Shown one piece after another: positions 1 to 11,865 of a stretch of DNA of 64,000 nucleotides (the stretch's first letter is position 1; each line of letters starts with the position of its first letter). Position numbers and translations under genes: made by a program. Source of the DNA: Solen grandis (taxonomy: Eukaryota > Mollusca > Bivalvia > Adapedonta > Solenidae); contig CM037783.1 of the NCBI GenBank assembly GCA_021229015.1, forward strand, positions 26,790,154 to 26,854,153. Reading direction: 5' to 3'. The notes below the pieces were generated by a model. It ran no database searches. It was given only the letters and a program-made list of their open reading frames with translations, and had not been told where the DNA came from.

Positions 1-460
1 ATCATATCATGAAAAAAAATCAAAATCGGTTTGTACATAGTCTTGTAAATCTTTTGTTCTCGAGTTCCAGTCACCATATAAAATTATTATACTTATGTGA
101 TATATTATCCAAGTCATTTTTGGATGAGTGAAAACGGGTTATTTGTTGCATAACCTGAGTATTCATGTGGTAAATACACTACATCATAGAGTATATCACC
201 TATACCTGTAATTGCATCATTAAGGGTAAACCAAGTAGTACTAGGCCACAATTGGTTTCTGTTACCGTTATGTAAGGTACTAAGTGTGCTTTGACTCATT
301 TCTATTTTTTTCTATGCTTAAAAATAATTCATTTTTTTCTAGATTTACAGTGTCTAAATTGACAGTTTTAGTTTCTTGAAAACTAAGAGTATCGTCTGAT
401 TGAGGCCCGTCTGAGTCCCAATTACCATTAATCATTCGTTGTCCTCGTACGGACCTTTAA
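1..460 (-). pseudogene. LINE endonuclease domain fragment
   Basis: Degraded piece of a non-LTR retrotransposon apurinic-type endonuclease (EEP fold), which nicks target DNA for reverse transcription. On the minus strand three overlapping frames carry the parts in family order: a QETK motif near 367-378, a V-V-Y-L-P-H-E-Y segment inside an open stretch at 114-299, and GDWNSRT near 54-75, where family members have a catalytic GDxN. Frames change between these parts, so it is frameshifted. The reverse transcriptase would lie to the left of base 1. Family (CR1-like or another EEP-LINE) cannot be settled. What is seen is the motif order; the assignment rests on knowledge of EEP-LINE endonucleases. 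Confidence 0.6.
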
Positions 461-741
461 GAAGTGTGTCATATAGGGTGTGGCAAACCTTTCCACATCC
501 AAGCTTATTTATACTGTTAAATAACATCCTCAGCTCAAATTACCTTAGTTAATTACCAATCATATTTAGGCACTAAAATAACAACTTTCGGTATAACTAG
601 AACAAACCTGTTAATTACACATTTTTATTTAAAATTTGACCCTCTTCCGGCTTCTAAAACAATTTTTTCAGGAGTGAAGGGTCACACTCCGGGGCCCGCG
701 CACAGAGCCGGGCAGGCAGCCGGGCCCTAATTAAACAAGAT
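461..741. other. Unassigned sequence with a GC-rich patch
   Basis: No gene or known repeat recognised. Bases about 691-729 are strikingly GC-rich, with GGGCCCG and CCGGGCCC near the two ends that can pair, in otherwise AT-rich DNA directly before the minisatellite. Confidence 0.4.
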
Positions 742-1644
742 ATCAGTCAGTCAGTCATCTAATTTGGGAAGGAGGAGGGTTGTCAGTCAGTCGGTCATCT
801 AATTTGGGAAGGAGGAGGAGGGTTGTCAGTCAGTCAGTCATCTAATTTGGGAAGGAGGAAGAGGAGTATTGTCAGTCAGTCAGTCATCTAATTTGGGAAG
901 GAGGGTTGTCAGTCAGTCAGTCATCTAATTTGGGAAAGGAGGAGGAGGGTTGTCAGTCAGTCAGTCATCTAATTTGGGAAGGAGGAGGAGGAGGGTTGTC
1001 AGTCAGTCAGTCATCTAATTTGGGAAGGAGGAGGAGGAGGGTTGTCAGTCAGTCAGTCATCTAATTTGGGAAGGAGGAGGAGAAGGGTTGTCAGTCAGTC
1101 AGTCAGTCATCTAATTTGGGAAGGAGGGTTGTCAGTCAGTCAGACATCTAATTTGGGAAGGAGGAAGAGGAGTATTGTCAGTCAGTCAGTCATCTAATTT
1201 GGGAAGGAGGGTTGTCAGTCAGTCAGTCAGTCAGTCAGTCAGTCATCTAATTTGGGAAGGAGGAGGAGGAGGGTTGTCAGTCAGTCATCTAATTTGGGAA
1301 GAAGGAGGAAGAGGAGGGTTGTCAGTCAGTCATCTAATTTGGGAAGGAGGAGGAGGAGGGTTGTCAGTCAGTCAGTCATCTAATTTGGGAAGGAGGGTTG
1401 TCAGTCAGTCAGTCATCTAATTTGGGAAGGAGGAGGGTTGTCAGTCAGTCAGTCATCTAATTTGGGAAGAAGGAGGAGGAGGGTTGTCAGTCAGTCAGTC
1501 AGTCATCTAATTTGGGAAAGGAGGAGGAGGGTTGTCAGTCAGTCGGTCATCTAATTTGGGAAGGAGGAGGAGGGTTGTCAGTCAGTCGGTCATCTAATTT
1601 GGGAAGGAGGAGAGGAGGGTTGTCAGTCAGTCAGTCATCTAATT
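742..1644 (+). repeat. G-rich compound minisatellite, about 20 units
   Basis: Tandem array of roughly 36-60-base units: (CAGT)n, then CATCTAATTTGGGAAGG, then (AGG/AAG)n ending GGGTTGT. Two inner microsatellites vary independently between units: the CAGT count (2-7) and the number of GGA triplets. The constant block CATCTAATTTGGG is nearly invariant, with AGACATC once. A short open frame crosses part of the array, but it only translates the repeat and is not a gene. Confidence 0.95.
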
Positions 1645-1961
1645 TTAGTTGAAGCTCAGAGTTGGAACTATAGGACATGCTATAAGTTAGGACTGACGTG
1701 ACGAATTTCATTTAGGGCCCGTTATAATTTCAGTCTTAGTTAGGATTGTTTTCTATCTCTGATTTTTAAATAATTGAATGTTAATTATTTGAGACAATAA
1801 TTTGTTGTAGCAATCATTCTTAAAATCAGCCTTGTATATATTCGATAGCTTACCTTTAATTTATTTAATCATACGACCAGGAGAGTCGCAAGGAAAATTA
1901 AGTTTCATATCAAAAATAACTCCGACCGCTCGGGCACGTTACATAAGTATATCATCATAAT
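1645..1961. other. Unassigned intergenic sequence
   Basis: AT-rich unique-looking DNA between two tandem arrays. I see no open frame, RNA gene or recognisable repeat in it. Confidence 0.4.
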
Positions 1962-2104
1962 TTAAGTTAGCATTTCAAATAAGTATGTCATAACTTAACT
2001 GTTCAAAATAAGTATATCATAACTTAAGTTAGCAGTTCAAATAAGTATATCATAACTTAAGTTAGCAGTTCAAATAAGTATGTCATAACTTAAGTTAGCA
2101 GTTC
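1962..2104 (+). repeat. 33-34-base tandem array running into a gap
   Basis: About four copies of a unit containing AGCAGTTCAAATAAGTAT and CATAACTTAAGTT, spaced 33-34 bases (GCAGTTC at 2032, 2065 and 2099). The array reaches the run of N, so its true length is unknown. The sequence stops mid-unit. Confidence 0.9.
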
Positions 2105-2204
2105 NNNNNNNNNNNNNNNNNNNNNNNNNNNNNNNNNNNNNNNNNNNNNNNNNNNNNNNNNNNNNNNNNNNNNNNNNNNNNNNNNNNNNNNNNNNNNNNN
2201 NNNN
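2105..2204. other. Assembly gap of exactly 100 N
   Basis: Placeholder gap of conventional size. With the second 100-N gap it bounds a piece of exactly 50,000 bases. Confidence 1.
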
Positions 2205-2870
2205 TTTTTATGTTAAAAGGGCTTAACTCCTCAACTTATAGGCTATTATCAGCCATAAATGAAGACATTATGCCTTAAAACATTGTCATGTAGTTTGAAG
2301 ATGATTGTGTAAAAAATGAACATGCAAGAGTAAATCTGGCTTTCTTTTTAATTAAAATAGGCATAACTCCTGACCTAATTGGTCGATATTAACTTTAATC
2401 GAAACTTAGCCAAACTTTTATGGCTATAAACATTTTCCTGAAGTTTCAAAATAATTGCTTAAGAAATGAAGATGCTAGAGTGTAAACAAAGTGAAATCTT
2501 GCATTATCTTAATATTAAAAGGGGCATATTTTAATTCCTGACATAATTGGTTGATATCAGCCAAACATAACAGAACTTGACCATAATCAAACTCAATCGA
2601 GAGATTATTGTCATATACGTTTAAAGATGATTGCTTTAGTAATGAAGATGCTAGAGTGTAAACAAAGTGAAACATAGCATAAAAATCTTTTAATTATTTA
2701 TTTATAAGAGACATAACTCCTGACCAAATTGGCCAATATCAGCCTTAATCAAACTTTGCTGAGAGATTATGACTATAAACATTGTCATGAAGTTTGAAGA
2801 CGATTGCTTAAGAAATGAAGATGCTAGAATGTACACAATGTGAAATCTGCCACTTTTTAATCGGTCAAGG
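2205..2870 (+). repeat. Tandem array, period about 175
   Basis: Three to four degenerate copies of a unit with GGGGCATAACTCCTGAC, a GCCAATATCAGCC-type block, GAAGATGATTGCTTAAG and AATGAAGATGCTAGAGTG. The last block recurs at about 2465, 2640 and 2815. The same monomer forms an array at 40860-41530 inside a complete element there, so this is probably the core of a truncated element cut by the gap. Confidence 0.85.
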
Positions 2871-3440
2871 GAAATAATTCCAGACAGAATTAAAAGGAAA
2901 TAACCATAACTGTACTACTACCACCAAAGTATAGGAATATGTCAAGTCATAGAAGTGAAACCATATTCAAATTATGAAAATCTTTACTTCCATTCACTTG
3001 AAAACTTCTGTTCATCGCTGAATAACTTTTTATTACACAGTCAATCTGATTTGCATAATCACAAATATATCATTTATTTTCATCAAATTCGCCGATCAAT
3101 TTCACAGAAACAACTCGATAAAACCTTTAACTTTATACTAGACCAAAAACAAACATGACATGTTTGATTAAAACATTTTAAATATGATTAATAATTACAT
3201 ACATTTATATTAAATAAAGAAGGCAAATGACACTTGGTCTACCAATGACATCATAGGGTCATGTGACCCTAAAATGTAAATATTGACCAGCAGCTAATAA
3301 AATCGGCATTTAACATACTTTAAGAGATTTTTTTTTGCAAAAAAAGTATGTTTGTGGTTTTCCTTATGAAAATGGACAAAATAGAAAAGGTTTTAGAAAA
3401 AAATAAATTTTTCTTTGTGGTTCACCTTTAATTTAGCAAT
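2871..3440. other. Unassigned AT-rich sequence
   Basis: No gene recognised on either strand. A 67-codon open frame at 2955-3158 has no recognisable motif and no splice context, and is not called. Confidence 0.4.
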
Positions 3441-3865
3441 TTTGGTAGAGAGTTATGCCAAAAGAAATTAAATTTTGACCATGGCTTCAGAGGAGAAGTC
3501 TTTAAAGTTTTTAAGTAACATTCTGCTGGTTTCAATGCCAACCAAAGTTCTGCATGGATCAAGTTTATTTTAGCAATTTTTGTGAAGGCTACCCTGACAA
3601 GGAACATTCATGCCAAGTTTTATCAATTTCTACTCAGTGGTTTTAGAGGGGATGTTGATTTAAGCAAAATGACACTCAGTGATCACAATAGCTCAACTTG
3701 AGCATGCTGTGCTCTGGTGAGCTAAAAAATATACCAAAATTAAAATCAGTGGTAACTGGCTGAAATGTCCTGAAAGCAAATTATTATTCCGGACAACACA
3801 ACGCAATATGGACACAAGGTTATCGCAATAGCTAACCTTGTACAAGTTGTGCTCTGGCGAGTTAA
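3441..3865 (+). repeat. Family A fragments with two successive 3' ends
   Basis: Family A core text (CAAGTTTATTTTAGCAATTT, ATCAATTTCTACTCAGTGG) leads into a 3' terminus at about 3680-3730 (CAATAGCTCAACTTGAGC ... GCTCTGGTGAGCTAAAAAA). A second, more diverged terminus follows at about 3825-3865 (ATAGCTAACCTTG ... GCTCTGGCGAGTTAAG). No matching 5' end is visible, so both are 5'-truncated. Confidence 0.75.
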
Positions 3866-4157
3866 GAAGATCACAGCTTGGACATGATTTCTTGCACAGA
3901 CTAACACACACACAGGCAGGTGTAACACTATAATTATGCATGCCAATATTTCATAGCAGAGACATAGAATCTTAAAAGGTTAACCACCGTAACCAGTAAT
4001 GTTTACATTTCACAGGTATTTATATAATAGAAATAAATTATGATAAACCTTGACAAACAAGAAAGCTCTAAGTATGGTTAATCATGTCATCTATAATGTT
4101 TCCTTAGTTTTCATGTACCATCAAACATTTTTAAGTCATATTGAGACTATAACCCAC

Positions 4158-4282
4158 CATAGTTTCCTCTGTAGTAGAAAAGCTTCTGCTGGTCCAGATG
4201 GATGATGTCTGTACATACATTGTCAAGGAAACTCTGGTCATGAGACACAACCAGCAAGGTCTTTTTCCATGTCTGCAGGTAA
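4158..4282 (-). CDS. ABCF1: ABCF1 exon: H-loop of ABC domain 1
   Basis: Last ABCF1 exon visible in the window (minus strand, 125 bases). It starts after TTTGATAG at 4283 and ends at ATG|GTGGGT, with the intron beginning at 4157. The first base completes an Asn codon split as AA|T with the exon at 14099-14182. It encodes [16 protein letters not shown], which contains the H-loop SHD that contacts the ATP gamma-phosphate, then [15 protein letters not shown] and YYRGNY at the start of the inter-domain linker. The order and wording match ABCF1 rather than ABCF2 or ABCF3. ABCF1 is a cytosolic ribosome- and eIF2-associated ATPase without membrane segments. The following exons, including ABC domain 2, are not found between here and base 1. 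Confidence 0.93.
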
Positions 4283-4343
4283 CTATCAAAGCCAACAAAG
4301 AGATACAAATTAATTGTTATCACCTATCAATGAAATATTTAGT

Positions 4344-6555
4344 TAGGTTTTCGCCTCTGCAGGGCGAAAACCTATTGTTCTTCTTCTGTTGATTTTTTTT
4401 TTTTTGTTATTGTTTTTTATTTTTATTATTTTTCCAATTCCACCCATTTTTGTAGCCAGCCTAGCGGCCAGATGGGAAAAGCTACAGCTATGAAATTTTG
4501 GGCATGGAGTCATCTTTATCTGAACATGTGCCTAAATGGTCAAACTTTTCACTTTTATTTCTGATTTAGCCACTAGGGAGCGCAATGCATGTAATCACTG
4601 TTTTGCTAATAACTAAAAAATTTGAAACCTGATTTAGATGCGGTTTTTTACATAATGTTTCTTGTTGACAGCCCAATCAAATATGATGGAAATATCATCA
4701 TCGAGTACTGGAAAAATATTGTTCTAGGAGAGGTTGAATGTTCGAACCTTGGAAAAAAGTGGAATAATGAGGGTAGATCTACAAAAACCTACCCACTTTT
4801 GTTAGATATCAGATAGAAGAATTCTGTTTGCTGCATACGATTTGCAAGACATATACGCACAAAATATATGGGGTGGTGAATTTAGGAAATGTGTGGTTTG
4901 TCTTCTAGAAATGGTCAAACTTCACTAAATTTTAGGAAAAATTAAAATTTCAAAAACATGTTTTTGTCGCTCCTGACTTTATTTTCTGCTCATTCTTCAT
5001 GAAATTTTCACACGATATGTATTGTTATGTTTGAAAGGGCCTCACAATTAAAAAAATAAAAAACATTGAAAAGGTCAGTGTCATATTACGATTATTGTGT
5101 TTTTATTCGGCCACAAACAGCTCAAAAACTAAAAAGTATATGAACAAAAGTTTTAGTTCTTAAAGAGCTCTTTCTGGTGATGTTTAGTTTTTGAAGATCG
5201 GACTTGATTTGGTCATTATACGGCAGTCCAAAGTTTGATCCTTTTTTGGAATAATTGTAAATCAGGTTTCATGCTTCAAATTCTGACATATAAGAATAAA
5301 AAATTTGACTTGTGCGACTAGCATACTTCATTGAACTATTTGCTGCTTTGCTAGGTACCTAATGGTAAAATCAATTTTCTTTCTCATTTTGCCGCTAGGG
5401 GGCGCTTTTATTGAAATCATTCTTTTGCTTATAACTCAAAAAGTTGAAGTCCGATTTGAATACCTTTTTTTGCATTCTGTTCTCTGCTGATAGCCTAATA
5501 ACATATGATAGGATTCGAGGGTCCGTGTGGCTGAAAGCTTTTGAGCTATGGAAGGTTGAATGTTCAAACCTCGCAAAAAAACTCTGCAAAAGAGGGTAGG
5601 TCTACGAAAAAACTACAAATGTATCTGTTTTTGTTAGAGATCAGATAGAAGAATTTGGTCTCCTGCATACCATTTGAAAGACGTATACACACAAAATATA
5701 TGGGGTGGCGAATTTAAGAAATGCGTGGTTTGTCCTCTAGAAACGGTCAAACTTCACTTAAATTTAGGAAAAATTAATATTCCAAAAACATGTTTTTTGT
5801 CGCTCTTTATTTTTTGTTTATTTGTCATGAAATTTTCACAGGTTATGTTTTGTTAAGTGTGAAAGGGCCTCACAATTAAAAAGATAAAAAAAACATTGAA
5901 AAGGTCAGTGTCATATTACGATAATTGTGTTTTTATTCGGCCCCAAAGTGCTCCAAAACTAAAATATTTCATTGAGAGTATATGAACAAAAGTTTTAGTT
6001 CTAAATAGTTCTTTCGTATAATGTTTAGTTTTTGAAGATCGGACTCGATTTGTTCATTTAACGACAGTCCAAAGTTTGATCCTTTTTTAGAATAATTGTT
6101 AATCAGTTTTTATACTTCAAATTGTGATATATAAGAAAAAGAATGTTCGACTAGTGCAACTTATATACTTGTTTGAACTATATGCTGCATTTTATCAATT
6201 ATGTTTCTCATTTTGCCGCTAGAGGGCGTTTTGCTTAAAATCACTCTTTTGGTTATAACTCAATATGTTAAAGTCTGATTGAAATGCGGTTTTCAGCATT
6301 TTGTTCCTTGTTGACAGCACCACAGAATGTGACGGATTTCAAAGTATAGGGTATGGGAAAATATTTGCGCTAGAAGAGTTTGAATGTTCTAACATTGCAA
6401 AAAAAAAACAAAAAAAAACTGTGCAGATGAGAGTAGGTCTTCAAAAAACCTTTGCGTTCTGTTTCATATTGAAAATTGTGGCTGAGTTGAAATAAAGTGT
6501 TCAAGTTGATTAGGTTAAAAGCGAAAACCGAGATACCGCTTGCAATTCTAGTTTT
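4344..6555 (+). repeat. Family E element, copy 1, two long units
   Basis: Begins with a hairpin, GGTTTTCGC ... GGCGAAAACC at 4348-4374, followed by TATTGTTCTTCTTCTG. It ends near GCGAAAACCGAGATACCGC at 6518-6536. The interior repeats a unit of about 830 bases: the landmark TTTTGCCGCTAG..GGGCG lies at about 5387 and 6218, with a diverged first copy at 4573. Units share GTACCTAATGG, AGATCAGATAGAAGAATT, CAAAACATGTTTTT and GAAGATCGGACTTGATTTGG. Short open frames recur at the same place in each unit but are broken in several, so no protein is called. Confidence 0.85.
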
Positions 6556-6559
6556 TCTT

Positions 6560-8728
6560 CTTTTTTTTAGGTTTTCGCACTATTGTTCTTTCTTCTGTTT
6601 TATTTTTTATTTTTATTTTAGGTTTTCGCACCTCGCAGTGCAAAAACCTATTATTCTTCTTCTGTTTTATTTTATTTATTTTTTTATTTTTTTTCTAACC
6701 CTTTTTTGTTAACGGCAAATCTCCGTGATCAGAAAAACCACATTTATGCAATTTTGATCAGTTATTACTACGTATTTGAAGATGATCCTAACGTTGAGAA
6801 AATTTTCATTTATGTCTTACTTTTCCCGCTAGGGGGCGTTTTGCATGAAATTCATTAATGGCTAATAACTCATTTATTTGAGGTCCGATTCAAATGCGGT
6901 CTTTTGCATTCTGTTCCTTGTTGATAGCCTGATAAAATATGATAGGTTTCAAGGGTACATGTCACTGAAAGTTTTTGAGCTACAGAAGGTTGAATGTTCG
7001 AACCTCGCAAAAAACTGTGCAAATGAGGGTAGGTCTACGAAAAACCTATCCATTTTTGTTAGAGATCAGATAGAAGAATTATGTTTGCTGCAAATGATTT
7101 GCAAAACATATACACACAAAATATATGGTGTGGCGAATTTAAGAAATGCATGGTTTGCCCTCTAGAAACTGTCAAACTTCACTAAATTTTAGGAAAAGCT
7201 AAAGTTTCAAAAACATGTTTTTTGTCGCTCCTGACTTTATTTTTGGTTCAATTTTTCTGAAATTTTCACAAGTTATGTATTGTTATTTCTGAAAGGGCTT
7301 CACAATTAAAAAGATTAAAAATAAATGAAAAGGTCAAGGTCATGTTACGATTATTGTGTTTTTATTCGGCCCCAAATAGCTCCAAAACTAAAAATATTTC
7401 ATTAAAAGTATATGTACAAAAGTTTTAGTTTTTGAGGAGCTCTTCCCAGTGATGTTAAGTTTTCGAAGATCGGACTTAATTTGGTCATTTTACAACAGTC
7501 CAAATTTTGGTCCTTTATTTGAATAATTGTAAATCAGATATTATGCTTCAAATTGTGATATATAGTTTTTGAAGATCGGACTTGATTTGGGCATATTACG
7601 GCAGTCCAAAGTTTGATCCTTTTTTGGAATAATTGTTAAACAGTTTTTATGCTTCAAATTGTAATATTTAAGAATAAGAATGTTCGACTAGTGCGACTTG
7701 TATACTTTATTGAACTATTTGCTGCATTGCTAGGTACCTAATGGTAAAAATTTAATCAATTTTGTTTCTCATTTTGCCGCTAGGGGGCGCTTTGCTTGAA
7801 ATTACTCTTTTGCTTATAACTAAAAAAGTTGAAGCCCGATTCAAATGCAGTTTGTTGCATTATGTTCATTGTTGATAGCCTAATAAAATAGGACAGTTTC
7901 AAGGTATAAGTAACTGAAAATGTTTGAGTTAGTAATGGAAGGTTGTGAGTTCGAACCTCGCAAAAAATGTGCAAATAAGTGTAGGTGTATGAAAAACCTA
8001 CCCATTTTTGTTAGAGATCAGATAGAAGAATTCTGTTTGCTGCAAATGATTTGCAAGACATATACGCACAAAACATATGGGGTGGCAAATTTAAGAAATG
8101 CATGGTTTGTCCTCTAGAAACGGTCAAACTTCACTAAATTTAAGGAAAAATTAAAATTTCTAAAACATGTTTTTTGTCACTCCAGACTTTATTTTTGGTT
8201 CATTCTTCATGATATTTCACAAGTTATGTATTGTTATGTTTGAAAGTGCCTCACAATTGAAAAATAAATGAAAAGGTCAAGGTCATATTATGATTTTTGT
8301 GTTTTTATTTGGCCCCAAATACCTCCAAAACTAAAAATACTTCATTGAGAGTATATGAACAAAAGTTTTAGTTCTTGAAGAGCTCTTACCAGTGATGTTT
8401 AGTTGTCGAAGATCGGACTTAATTTGGTCATTTTACAACAGTCCGAATTTTGATCCTTTATTTGAATAATTGTAAATCAGATATTATGCTTCAAATTGTG
8501 ATATATAAGGAATAGAATGTTTGACTAGTGCGACTTGTATACTTTATTGAACCATTTGCTGCATTGCTAGGTACCTAATAGAAAAATTTACTCAGTTGTG
8601 TTTCTCATTTTGCCGCTAGGGGGCGCTTGGCTTGAAATCACTCTTTATAACTAAAATAATTGAAGTCTGATTTTTATGCAATTCTTTGCATTCTGTTCTT
8701 TGGTGACATCAATTTGAAACAATACTAA
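6560..8728 (+). repeat. Family E element, copy 2, 3'-truncated
   Basis: Starts with a partial 5' end (AGGTTTTCGCACTATTG at about 6568), then a second 5' end with hairpin at about 6623-6652 (GGTTTTCGCACCTCGCAG). Unit landmarks CCGCTAGGGGGCG lie at about 6826, 7777 and 8613. The normal GCGAAAACC 3' end is missing. The copy stops where the family B element begins at 8729, so B1 replaced or interrupted its end. Confidence 0.8.
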
Positions 8729-9767
8729 ACAAGAGCTGTTCGAAAGACAGCATGCTCGACTATTCGTGTATTTGATAGTGACGCAATACCATTGTATTAA
8801 AGCGGTATTAAAATAATTTATGTGACTCAATTTAGCAGCATGTTCTCTTTAGTTCTCAGTAAAACTCAGGTCATAATTCAAAAAAAAAAATTCAAGGAAA
8901 AGTTCATCTTTGATATGTTGGTTGTCTTGTTAAATTAAATATTATTTAAATTAATATATAATAGTTATTGTATTAAATAAAAAAAGTTAATGTAATTTTT
9001 TAATTTTCTATAAGTATTTAATAATTATCATTAACTTAATTAATTAAATTTAATTAATTAAATTTATTAAAATTTTGGTTCTGCAGGTTTGGTTCATGTT
9101 TGGGATGACTTTTGTGAAGTTTAAATCCAATACACCAAGGGGTTACTGAGTAATGACATTAATTTAGTTGCAAAAAACTTTAACCAAAAATGTTAACGCA
9201 AATTTCTAAGTCGAAAAAGGCCCATGATTTAAGTAAAATTCTAGCAAGAGTTGTTCATCTTGGTTCTGCAGGTCCATTTCATGTTTAGGAAGACTTGTAT
9301 GAAGTTTAAATCCAATACACCAAGTGCTTACTGAGTAATAATATTAACTTAGTTGCAGAAAAACTTTAACAAAAAATGTTAACGCAAATTTCTAAGTCGA
9401 AAAAGGCCCATAATTTGAGTAAAATTCTAGCAAGTATGTCATCTTGGTTCTGCAGTCCATTTCATGCTAGGAGACTTGTGTGAAGTTTAAATCCAATACA
9501 CCAAGGGGTTACTGAGGAATGACATTAACTTAGTTGCAGAAAAACTTTAACCAAAAATGTTAACGCAAATTTCTAAGTTGAAAAAGGCCCATAATTTGAG
9601 TAAAATTCAATCAAGAGTTGTCCCTCTTGGTTCTCTAGCTTTGTTTTGTGCCTAGAAAGACTTGTGTGAAGATTGATTGCAATACACCAGCTGGTTTCTT
9701 AGATATGACTGCCGATGCCGGGGCGAGTAGAATAGCTCTCATATTCTCCGAATAGTCGAGCTAAAAA
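8729..9767 (+). repeat. Family B element, complete, 184-base tandem core
   Basis: 5' end ACAAGAGCTGTTCGAAAGACAGC, in which GCTGT and ACAGC can pair, then GCTCGACTATTCG at about 8755-8767. The exact inverted copy CGAATAGTCGAGC lies at the 3' end (about 9749-9761), followed by TAAAAATTA. The core is about four copies of a 184-base unit (TTGGTTCTGCAG near 9075, 9260 and 9444, diverged near 9627) containing AAACTTTAACC and TTTCTAAGTCGAAAAAGG. No protein is encoded, so the copy is non-autonomous. The Helentron-like reading is inference from the asymmetric sub-terminal inverted repeat and 3' end. Confidence 0.8.
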
Positions 9768-11865
9768 TTAATGTGATATTTCATGAAAATGATAGTAATT
9801 CAATGCAACATTAGTTGGTAATAATGTTGAGAGGCATATCGATTGACTTTTGTCATTTTATACTGTTGTTTGTCGTTTCCAATTGTTGTTTATCGCATAC
9901 AATTGTCATTAGTTAAGTTTGCGTCTACATAACAGACAGGTAATACTCAAAAGTATTCTTCTTGGTAAAAAGTTTTTTGTCGCCAAAAGCAACACACACA
10001 TAATATAACTTGCAGTCCCAAACCAAAAATTTTTTTCTGCTTAAACATTGCGACAAATATGTTTGAAAGATCACTGTTAACAGTATTCAACAAGCTATTG
10101 TACAAAGAAATATGATTTTTGAATCATGCATCTCGTGAACTGAATGGAATTGCTTTTGCAAAAACGGATGATATTGCGATAGCGATTCTAGTTTATTTTT
10201 ACAACTCTTTGGCAAAATCTTATGGGGTAGTTTGCACTGTAAATACACCATACTGTATATTAGGTATGCCAAATAAGTGTTAAGCAGGTGTATTGTTAGA
10301 TCTTTAATATGCGATTGTTTACGGCTGCCAATTTTATTCGTCATTTATACTAAGGTTATTGGTGAACTGGTTGATTATTCAAGATGTATCGGTTTGGGGG
10401 AATAAAAGGGCAGCCAAATATTAATCAAGAGCTTTCCCAAGACAGCCTGCACCACTTTTGTCAATGTTGAAGTTTGATAACAGAAGTTTTAAAAGTTTAG
10501 AAGTTATGGCCGAGGCTAATGTTTTCACTGCATTTTTTTTTTAAAATAAGAAGATAAATTTGGTCAAATTGGACCTAAGAGTTACGGCCCTTGAGAATGT
10601 AGCCCCTGTGATAGTGTACAAGAATGAAGTTTGATGACAGAAAGTTTAACAGTTTAGAAGTTATGGCCAAGGATAAAGTTTTTTACAAAGTGTGTTATTG
10701 ACCCAAACACATGTATGACATTTTCATTCACAAGCTCTAGTACAAAAGTGTGTTACTGACCCAATTTTAATTCATTAGCTTTAGTACTAAGTGTGTTAAG
10801 AAGTTTCATTGAAAACATTAACCTGAAATATTCAAAGGAATCAGACATATTTTGTTTAGAAGTACAGCAAAAAAAAAATCTGTTGAAAAGGGCATAATTA
10901 TGCAAAAAATTATTAAAGAGCTACTTGTCCTTTTGAAATGATTTCCCACTTTGAAATTGAACAAGTATTTAAAGTTTAAGTGAATATGTATGACAATTTT
11001 TGAAATTTTAACCTTCACACAAACATCTTACAACACAAAAGATTATATGTCAAAAAGTGGGCCTAACTAAGCCAAAATGAATTTTAGGGTTACTTGTCCA
11101 TTTGAAATAGGTCCCCCTTTTGGTAGTAATTAAATATTCCAAGAATGGAAATTTAAGTGTATTTGTTTACTTTAGCCTTTGAAGAAAATTTACAACACAC
11201 ACACACACAGAAAATACTAAGTGGAAAACAAAATATGTCACAGGATGTGATGAATGCCCCGAAATGCATATTCATGGTTATACAATAGCTAAGAATCCTA
11301 TGCATAACTGAACCAGAGTTCATGTAGCAGATAATTATAAGCTATAGCTATACATTATAATAAAAAAAATTTATAATGCTGGCCTCCTCCAACCCTACAG
11401 CCAACCATTACCTCCTTTTATCAATAAAATATGTAAAGTAAAATAGCTTTTGTACATTTTTTTATTCAACTGGATACTTATGGAGCTGATTTTTAAACCC
11501 AGGTATTCAAAATGATGACAGTAATCATTTATTATAGGTAATTATTTCTATTTTGATTTTTGAGGGAGTATGCATTAATACCTGAAAAGTTAAACCATTC
11601 CTTTATATAACTGTAATATTCATTTTGTATCAGTACAATGGATACAATGTATTACAATAAAACATTCAGTGTGGTCATTTTGATTACCAACATTTTATAG
11701 AAAACACATCTGCTATGTCAAAAATATATCAATTTAGAAGGCTCTGTGAGATAAGAACAGTCTAAACTTTTTTTGAAGCCTTTACACATTTGTAAGTACT
11801 GAGGTTACTTTGGCAATATAATTCTATCAGTTATTAAAGTTTGATTTTCATTGCACGTTTGTATT
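9768..11865. other. ABCF1 intron with degenerate repeat pieces
   Basis: No exon recognised. Bases 9768-10420 look unique. At about 10425 there is a degenerate family B-like 5' end (CAAGAGCTTTCCCAAGACAGC), followed by a weak tandem (TTTAGAAGTTATGGCC near 10496 and 10650). Around 10860-11240 two copies of GAGCTACTTGTCC / GGTTACTTGTCC text and a short (AC)n at about 11201-11210 are seen. Confidence 0.5.

Noticed and set aside
114..299. Intact small host gene at the left edge.
   Set aside because: Flanking frames supply the QETK and GDWNSRT motifs of a LINE endonuclease in the correct order, so it is a fragment of that domain.
1175..1420. 81-codon ORF of SVSQ and HLIWEGGG repeats.
   Set aside because: A translation of the minisatellite. 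Other units break the frame and no host gene context exists.
742..1644. CRISPR-like array.
   Set aside because: There are no unique spacers of constant length. The variable parts are CAGT and GGA microsatellites, and the setting is a eukaryotic genome.
7930..7965. B-box-like GTTGTGAGTTCGAACCTCGC suggesting a tRNA or SINE.
   Set aside because: No A-box lies at the right distance, and the segment is part of every family E unit (GTTGAATGTTCGAACC elsewhere).
4622..8117. Recurring short open frames in family E units (for example 6878-7165 and 7920-8117, sharing CKTYTHK.YGVANLRNAWF).
   Set aside because: The same frame is broken by stops or shifts in the copies at 4830, 5674 and 18905, similarity is equally high in untranslated parts, and no domain is recognisable. 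The shared text reflects repeat identity.
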